Shown: in pieces, positions 58,130 through 64,000 of the stretch
Layout of the letters: every line of letters begins with the position of its first letter
Position numbering within the stretch: the first letter of the stretch is position 1
Assembly (NCBI GenBank): GCA_007922225.1
Contig: ML679970.1
Span: forward strand, 37,989,460-38,053,459
Direction: 5' to 3'
DNA from: Emydura subglobosa
Taxonomy: Eukaryota; Chordata; Testudines; Chelidae
Length of the DNA stretch: 64,000 nt
The notes under the pieces: generated by a model
What the model was told of the DNA's origin: nothing
Databases searched by the model: none
Seen by the model: only the letters and a program-made list of their open reading frames with translations
Program-made: the position numbers and the translations under genes

Positions 58130-58196
58130 TTGATCCAAAGCCCATGGAAGTCAATGGAAAAAAAGTCCCATGGATTACAACAGGCTTTGGATCAGG
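58130..58196. repeat. Short palindromic element
   Basis: TGATCCAAAGCC (58131-58142) and GGCTTTGGATCA (58183-58194) are perfect 12-bp arms around 'catggaagtcaatggaaaaa'. Its arms are shared with 29,568 and partly with 47,695, so these three copies form a subfamily. Confidence 0.8.
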
Positions 58197-58416
58197 CTTT
58201 ATGGAAAGGTGACAGTTTTTGAATGGTTGCCTCAGGTTGACTTTCCATCAGTCACATTATAGCCCCTTCTTCCCATAATGTGTATGAGGTATGCCACTTT
58301 TATTTGGAACCAATCATGTTGGCGAAGTAAGGAGAAGGTTCTGTAGGTTCTCTGGAGTTTTCTTTTCAGTTTTGGCCATCAGATGGTGCCAGACCTCTGT
58401 GGCTAAATCCTTAAGA

Positions 58417-58665
58417 CAGGGGCTCCCAAACTTTCTGCCAGCATGACCCCATTTTAATGAAGTCTTTCCTGCCAGGACCCCAGACACCATGGAGAATGCC
58501 ATTTTGAAGAGCAATATGTCATCCTCCACACGCTATGACTTTGCATGCATTCTACATGTGAGGTCACATGTAGGGAGCATGGAGGGATGCCATTTTACTC
58601 CACAAAATAGTGTCCTCTGAACAATGTGATCTCATCCGCATGGTGTGTGTGAGTTCATGCTGTGC
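58417..58665 (+). mobile_element. Possible hAT-type element fragment
   Basis: 'caggggctcccaaactttct' followed by 'gccagcatgacccc' has the CAGGGG..CCCAAACTTT start common to some hAT families. No matching right terminus is seen before the minisatellite begins, so it is a fragment or a misassignment. Confidence 0.4.
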
Positions 58666-58694
58666 CGAGAATGCCAGTTAATAGGGCATGCCAG

Positions 58695-60610
58695 TTAGTA
58701 GTTCACCCTTACTGGTTGTGGTACTCGTCTCAGTATTTTTGTAGTACTGGTACCAGTAAGGCCCCCTTTCTGATTGCGATACTGGCTGGCGCCGGTAAGG
58801 AACCGTTATTGGTTCTGGAAATGGTCCCAGTAAGGCCCCCTCACTGGTTCAGAATCTGGTCCCAGTAAGGCCTCAGTACTGGTCCCAGTAAGGCCCCCTT
58901 ACTGGTTGTGCTACTGGTCCAAAAATTTTTGTAGTACTGGTACCAGTAAGGCCCCCATAATAGTTTTGTTACTGGTCCCAGTAAGGGCCCAGTACTGGAC
59001 CCAGTGAGACCCCTTACTGATTGCGATACTGGCTGGCCCCAGTAAGGAACACTTACTGGTTCTGGCACTGGTCCCAGTAAGGCCCCCTTACTGGTTCAGT
59101 ATCTGGTCAAAGTAAGGCCGCAGTACTGGCCCCAGTAAGGCCCCCTTACTGGTTCTGGTACTGGTCCCAGTATTTCCATAGTACTGGTACAAGTAAGGCC
59201 CCCTTACTGGTTCTGGAACTGGTCCCAGTAAGGCCCACTTACTGGTTCAGGATCTGCTCCCAGTAAGGCTGCAGTACTGGTCCCAGTAAGGCACCCTTAC
59301 TGGTTCAGGAACTGGTCCCATTTAGGCCGCAGTACTGGTCCCAGTAAGGTTGCAACACTGGTCCCAATAAGGCCCCCTTACTGGTTGTGGTACTGGTCCA
59401 AGTATTTTCGTACTACTGGTACCAGTAAGGCCCCCATATTGGTTCTGTTACTGGTCCCAGTAAGGGCCCAGTACTGCTCAAAGTAAGGCCCCCTTTCTGA
59501 TTGCAATACTGGCTGGCCCCTGTAAGGAACCCTTACTGGTTCTGGTAATGGTCCCGGTTAGGCCGCAACACTGGTCCCAGTAAGGCCCCCTTACTGGTTG
59601 TGGGAGTGGTCCCAGTATTTAAGTACTACTGGTCCCAGTAAGGCCCCCTTACTGATTGAGATACTGGCTGCCCCAGTAAGGAACCCTTACTGGTTCAGTA
59701 ACTGTTCCCATTAAGGCTGCAGTATTTGTCCCAGTAAGGCACCCTTATTGCTTTTAGTACTGGTCCCAGTAAGGCCGCAACACTGGTCCCAGTAAGGCCC
59801 CCTTACTCTTTGTGATACTAGTCCCAGTAATGCCGAAGTACTGGTCCCAGTAAGGACCCCTAAGTGGTTCTGCTTGAGGTCCCATTAAGACTGTTGTACT
59901 GGTCCCACTAAGGCCCCCTTACTGATTGCGATACTGGCTGGTCCCAGTAAGGCCCCCTTACTGGTTGTGGTACTGTTCCCAGTATTTCCGTACTACTGGT
60001 CCCAGTAAGGCCCCCATAATGGTTCTGATACTGGTCCCAGTGAGGGCCCAGTACTGGTCCCAGTAAGGCACCCTTACTGATTGCGATACTGGCTGGCCCC
60101 TGTAAGGAACCCTTACTGGTTCTGGAACTGGTCCCGGTAAGGGCCCCGTAATTGTCCCAGTAAGACCCCCTTACTGTTTGCTGTACTGGCTGGCCCCAGT
60201 AAGGAACTCTTAATGGTTCTGGTAGTGGTCCCAGTAAGGCCCCCTTACTGGTTCTGGTACTGGTCCCAGTAAAGCCCCGTTACTGGTTCTGGACCTGGTC
60301 CCAGTAAGGCCGCATTACTGGTCCCTGTAAGGCCCCCTTAATCGTTATGGTACTGGTCCCAGTAAGGCCCCCTTACTGGCTCAGGAACTGGTCCCAGTAA
60401 GGCCGTAGTACTGGTCCCAGTAAGAACCCCATACTGGTTGTGGTACTGTTCCCAGTAAGGCCGCAGTACTGGTCCCAGTAAGGCCCCCTTACCGGTTGAG
60501 AAACTGGTCCTAGTAACGCTGCAGTACTGGTCCCAGAAACGCCCCATTACTGGTTGTGGAATTGGTCCCAGTATTTCCATAGTACTTGTACCAGTAAGGC
60601 CCCCATACTG
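58695..60610. repeat. Dyad-rich minisatellite, about 1.9 kb
   Basis: The array is built from two interleaved units. One is about 35 bp (ggtcccagtaaggccccctt plus actggttctggtact) and the other about 23 bp (ggtcccagtaaggccgcagt plus act). The 35-bp unit contains CCAGTAAGG, a CCC spacer and CCTTACTGG, an exact 9-bp dyad present in at least six perfect copies. The junctions form TACTGG-tc-CCAGTA dyads. A marker 'gattgcgatactggctgg' recurs at 58772, 59019, 59499, 59654, 59934 and 60079, showing longer-range structure. Copies differ by point changes. All reading frames through it are by-products of the repeat. Confidence 0.92.
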
Positions 60611-60620
60611 NNNNNNNNNN
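60611..60620. other. Assembly gap, 10 N
   Basis: Ten Ns at the end of the minisatellite. The array stops exactly here and unique sequence follows, so the true repeat length is probably not captured. Confidence 0.95.
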
Positions 60621-61438
60621 CTCCAGCATAGGATTTTGCTCTGTTCCCTATAAAATGTTGTTAGGTAATTAGAGTGGTTGTCATTACAAAAAAAGAGCAT
60701 TTACCACCCATGATAACAGAGATATCAGAGTTCACAGGGCTCCCACCCCGCTCTTATTCCTTACTGCGTGGAATCTGCTGCCAAATGTTCACTTTTTAAT
60801 GGCAACCAGTGCACTTCTCACATCTCCAGTATCAACCCACACTTAAATCCACACCTAGTTTCTTCCCTTCACAATGAAATGGGACGCTAAAGAGCTTCTC
60901 CAGGGTTACAGAACCATTTCAGTTTTATCTGCAGTAATTTATGAGAGAAAAATGACCTCCTGAAGCACTATTTGCTTTTACAAATAATTTATTAGCACTA
61001 GGGTAAATTGGGTTCTGATCTTCTCATTCATCATTAGCTTCAGCCCCCTTAGCAATGCCAGATGACACATCCATCTTTCCACTGTCAGATCTGACCTGTT
61101 CTATCACTGAGCAAATGGTTCTTACTGCACATCTTTGGCTTTCAGCCTGGGTACTGGGGTTCCTGTCCCCAGCCACTGTCTGTGTTTTGGGGGACATGGG
61201 CTGGCGCGAACCTGCTCCCACTCTTGGACTCTAGTGTGCTGCTAATGCAGAATGATCAATTACTTATATCTAACCTTCTTCAGATCCCAAGAGCTCCCAT
61301 GAACCACTTTGCTGCTTCCCACAGGGCCCGGTTTGAAGTGCAGGGGAGGGCGGGAAGGGGAGTTCTCCCTTTGCTTCTAACAGAGGAGTGGGAGAGGAAG
61401 GATGCCCAGTCCTGGGGACACTAGCCTATGAGCTCGTC
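60621..61438. other. No gene recognised; unassigned sequence
   Basis: No feature recognised. Confidence 0.4.
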
Positions 61439-61585
61439 GACCTGGGACAAGTCTCTGCTCTACTGCAGACTCCCTGTTGGACCTGGGACAAGTCTCTCTG
61501 TGCATTTGTATAATGGGGAATATTAGCACTTCCCTACCTCACAGTGCTTGTGTGAGGCTAACCACACGACATTTGTGACATGGCC
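61439..61585 (-). repeat. MIR-type SINE, antisense, with a local duplication
   Basis: 'gacctgggacaagtctctct', 'gtgcatttgtataatgggga' and 'atattagcacttccctacct' then 'cacagtgcttgtgtgaggct' is the reverse complement of MIR. The 18-bp word GACCTGGGACAAGTCTCT occurs at 61439-61456 and again at 61480-61497, a local duplication. Confidence 0.7.
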
Positions 61586-62669
61586 CGATATTACGGTGAT
61601 GGGGCCATTTAAGGCTATACCGAGTGCTCCCTATTCTTTTAACCCATGCCGAGGAACAAGTTGGGAATGTGTTACTGCATCTGACAGAGTTTTGACCTAG
61701 TGAATAAAATTAGTCTAAGGCTTGAGCATGGGATGCAGTGACTCACAAGTTACGGTGCCTGATGACGGCTCTCACCTGACACGTTGTGGTGCACGTCCTC
61801 AGAAGTTGCTTATTTCATTTGGCTACGTATTTACGCTTTATAAATCTCAAGGTTTTTTCACTGTAGACCCATTTGCTTACAGGAGGATTTCACTCGCTCT
61901 TTGTACTCACCTTACAGGATTTTTCACTGTGAAATAGTGCAGAAGTATATTAATTAAGCTATCATCTTGGTTAGTGAGAATGAGAAAACTGGAACAAGCT
62001 GTTCTCTAAATGTGATCATCATGCAAGAAATTAAATGAGATATCCAAAAAGTCTGTCCAAGATGGCCAAAGAACTCTTCTCACTATACACCTTATCTTAG
62101 GTCAGGAACAAGAAATGATCCTGCCCTGCCCTGAACGGAACCTCTCTTTGGAGGATTTATGGGATATATTGTAGCTTGTCATAAATATAATCCTATTCTC
62201 AACACTTTCTCTACCTGCCATAGCCATGCCCTGTGAAGTAAATACATAATCTACAGCTCCAGCCAGATTTTCTTTCAGAACATTATTGACTCTAATGACT
62301 GGTTTATATACAGCAGGGCTGTTGAAGTTTGCGTTATTGGAAAGGTAGTGCTGGGGGACACAGACGCCACCTTGCAATGAATTACAGTTACCCTTGTGCC
62401 CACAGGCTTACAGAGCAGAGTAGCCAAGCAGAGCTGGGGAACGAAGACGCATTGAAGCCATTGGAGGAAAGCTATGATGGCACTCTGTCAAAGCAGCTGC
62501 TGGTTGCTGGTGGAGAGAGGACCATCTGTGCAGGCTGAGCTCCACATCTAGCTGTTAAAGAGCTGGGCTGCTGCTAGAAAGGGATCTTTGGGTTTTTGAA
62601 ACAAAACCAATCTGTTATTTCTCCTAACTGAAACATCAGAAACTTCAAGCATAAAGTCTTGGGGAAAGA
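61586..62669. other. No gene recognised; unassigned sequence
   Basis: No feature recognised. Confidence 0.4.
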
Positions 62670-62930
62670 CTGCAACTGGTCAGGAAATGCACAGGTGGGG
62701 AGGGGGGTGCTTCTGTGAAAATTTCTGACAAAGGCAATAATTGTCAGAATTTTCTCACGAATTTTTTGACTTTTAATCAAAACCCCCAAACCCTCTAAAT
62801 TGATTTTTTTTCCATTTTTGGCAACTAAATAATTTCAGCCGGTCGGGCAAAAATAGGTTTTCCCTCACACTTGCCATTTTCTGTTGAAAACCGTTACTGG
62901 AAAGTGTTCTGCTATCTCTAGGGAAGATGT
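62670..62930. mobile_element. AT-rich TGGTCAGGA-type elements, one or two partial copies
   Basis: TGGTCAGGA (62677-62685) is the exact terminus of the 10.1-kb element. It is followed by 'gaaaatttctgacaaaggca' and 'cagaattttctcacgaattt'. A second start, 'cagccggtcgggcaaaaata', lies near 62,836. Right ends are unclear. Confidence 0.45.
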
Positions 62931-62969
62931 TGTGGGCCTGATCCTCTGTGCCCTGCACCACACTGCAGT

Positions 62970-63065
62970 AGTTTTACAGATTTCAAGGCAAAAGGGACCA
63001 ATGTGATCATCCAGTCTGACCTCCTGTATAACACACACAACTTCCCCAAAGTAATTCCTTTCACA
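62970..63065 (-). mobile_element. CR1 LINE 3' end, antisense
   Basis: 'tttacagatttcaaggcaaa', 'agggaccaatgtgatcatcc' and 'agtctgacctcctgtataac' match the reverse complement of the CR1 3' UTR; the plus-strand counterpart is at 34.26 kb. Confidence 0.75.
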
Positions 63066-63580
63066 CCAGCACAAAGTCAGCACCAAGTAGGTATCAATGC
63101 TACCATTCTGAGTTAGTTATGTTTTACCACCCCCGCCGCCCGTCATAAATGACTCCACAAAGTGTAGGGCCATGGAGAAGTAGTTCCTGTGTTTCGGAAC
63201 CCTATGGCCCACTCTGCCAGCTTACAGGGGAGTTCTAAATAGCATGGAGGGACACTAATAGTCACTAAAGGCCACTGTCAATTCAAAGTCTAGTCTGCCA
63301 AAAAGTGAATGGGAAGTTGTTCCTGGCACTATAACCTGCTCCTGAGTTTGTGATTTTCGAACCACATTTTCTCATTTTGATCCGTTTTCTCTTCTCTGTT
63401 GTTGAGTTATTATACCTGTTGGTACAAGCTGACCCTTTCAGCAATGTTATGCTGAAGTGTGGGTGGCTTCTAGCAAGCATGTCTTTGATCTCTGGGCAAT
63501 CACAAACCTCAAAGCTGTTGGATATGCTGGCTGCCTTCAATTTAGATAAAATAGGGGAACAATTAAATGTCCTTTAGTTT
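63066..63580. other. No gene recognised; unassigned sequence
   Basis: No feature recognised. Confidence 0.4.
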
Positions 63581-63599
63581 AGTGATAGTTGAAAGACTG

Positions 63600-64000
63600 G
63601 AAGTCATTGCCCAAAGACTAGACCACATGAAAGATCTGCGCAGAACCTGGGCCATGTGGTTTGAGGGATTTTCCTATGGACTGATAAACACAGGTGGGGG
63701 GTATTGAATGGTGGAGCTGTGTGTGTCTGTGTGAGTGAGAAGAGCGAGATGGCAAGCAGAAAGCCAAGAGGAAGAAGCCAGAGAAGCCCTGGCATTATGG
63801 ATAGAGGGAAAGCCAAGAAAGAGCTTTTTGGGCTGAGTGCTGGCTAAAAAATGGCTTGGAACGGTGAGCAAGGGAATGGTCTCCTGTTGTTTGATTCCTG
63901 CTGTATACAGTACAGGAAACAGTACTCTGTGTACATTCTTTGTAAATAAAGAGGATTTACATCGACAAAATACCTGACTCCATCATCAATTTTTCCACCT
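63600..64000 (+). mobile_element. Candidate LTR 3' part, cut by the window edge
   Basis: 'gattcctgctgtatacagta', 'ctctgtgtacattctttgta', AATAAA at 63945-63950 and 'atacctgactccatcatcaa' together look like the R/U5 end of a reptilian LTR with its polyadenylation signal. No viral coding sequence is in view. The true start and end cannot be set from this window. Confidence 0.4.
63945..63950 (+). promoter_or_regulatory. AATAAA polyadenylation signal
   Basis: AATAAA within 'ttgtaaataaagagg' in the candidate LTR. It is the only AATAAA given weight here because of its setting. Confidence 0.4.

Noticed and set aside
58695..60610. CRISPR-like array
   Set aside because: Units vary in length, there are no unique spacers, and the genome is vertebrate; it is a minisatellite.
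60338..60700. Repeated protein-like translation (GPYWDQY-type motif)
   Set aside because: The periodic peptide is simply the translation of the minisatellite and crosses the 10-N gap; the repeat carries stops and indels in other blocks.
62836..62930. Separate, well-defined second AT-rich element
   Set aside because: Only one end is plausible and the boundary with the copy to its left is unclear, so it was kept in one partial entry.

Overview
This window looks like vertebrate nuclear DNA, most likely from a turtle; a crocodilian is the main alternative. The evidence is the repeat content. CR1 retroposons are the only LINEs with recognisable reverse-transcriptase sequence younger than the ancient L2/L3 relics. 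There are MIR-type core SINEs, TIR elements whose ends read tGTCTACACtt, AT-rich elements with TGGTCAGGA ends, and many short palindromes built around a CATTGACTTCAATGG-like core. I saw no L1 or Alu-type sequence. The organism call is inference from repeat flavour and I could not search a database.

I could not support any host protein-coding gene, rRNA, tRNA or CRISPR array. The long open frames are chance frames, CR1 remnants, minisatellite translations, or frames running through Ns. The window is therefore best read as intergenic or intronic DNA made of old repeats separated by unassigned sequence.

Layout. 0-13 kb: sparse MIR and L2/L3-type 3' fragments, two short palindromes, and the first AT-rich TIR element (10.1-10.5 kb). 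13-18 kb: a composite AT/GC/AT element, an antisense CR1 piece, and a candidate LTR-type promoter region on the minus strand ending at 17,899. 18-32 kb: L2/L3 relics, palindromes, a 65-bp insertion with 14-bp direct repeats (26.6 kb) and a TIR element at 27.7 kb. 32.3 kb: a clean 314-bp hAT-type non-autonomous element with an exact 8-bp target-site duplication. 35.3-37.0 kb: the largest mobile element, a decayed CR1 carrying reverse-transcriptase sequence. 40-46 kb: three TIR elements of the GTCTACAC type, and an inverted-arm insertion whose centre is a 400-N gap but whose outer edges carry a 14-bp direct repeat. 48.9-49.8 kb: a CR1 inserted in antisense into another CR1. 50-58 kb: MIR, CR1 and palindrome fragments, a second short insertion with direct repeats, and a second candidate LTR on the minus strand. 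58.7-60.6 kb: a roughly 1.9-kb minisatellite made almost entirely of small dyads and ending at a 10-N gap. 60.6-64 kb: MIR and CR1 remnants, then a candidate LTR end with an AATAAA signal cut by the window edge.

The most interesting points are the dyad minisatellite, the palindromic insertion that breaks the assembly at 41.3-41.8 kb, the recurrent tail-only insertions with 11-14 bp direct repeats, and the dispersed short-palindrome family.
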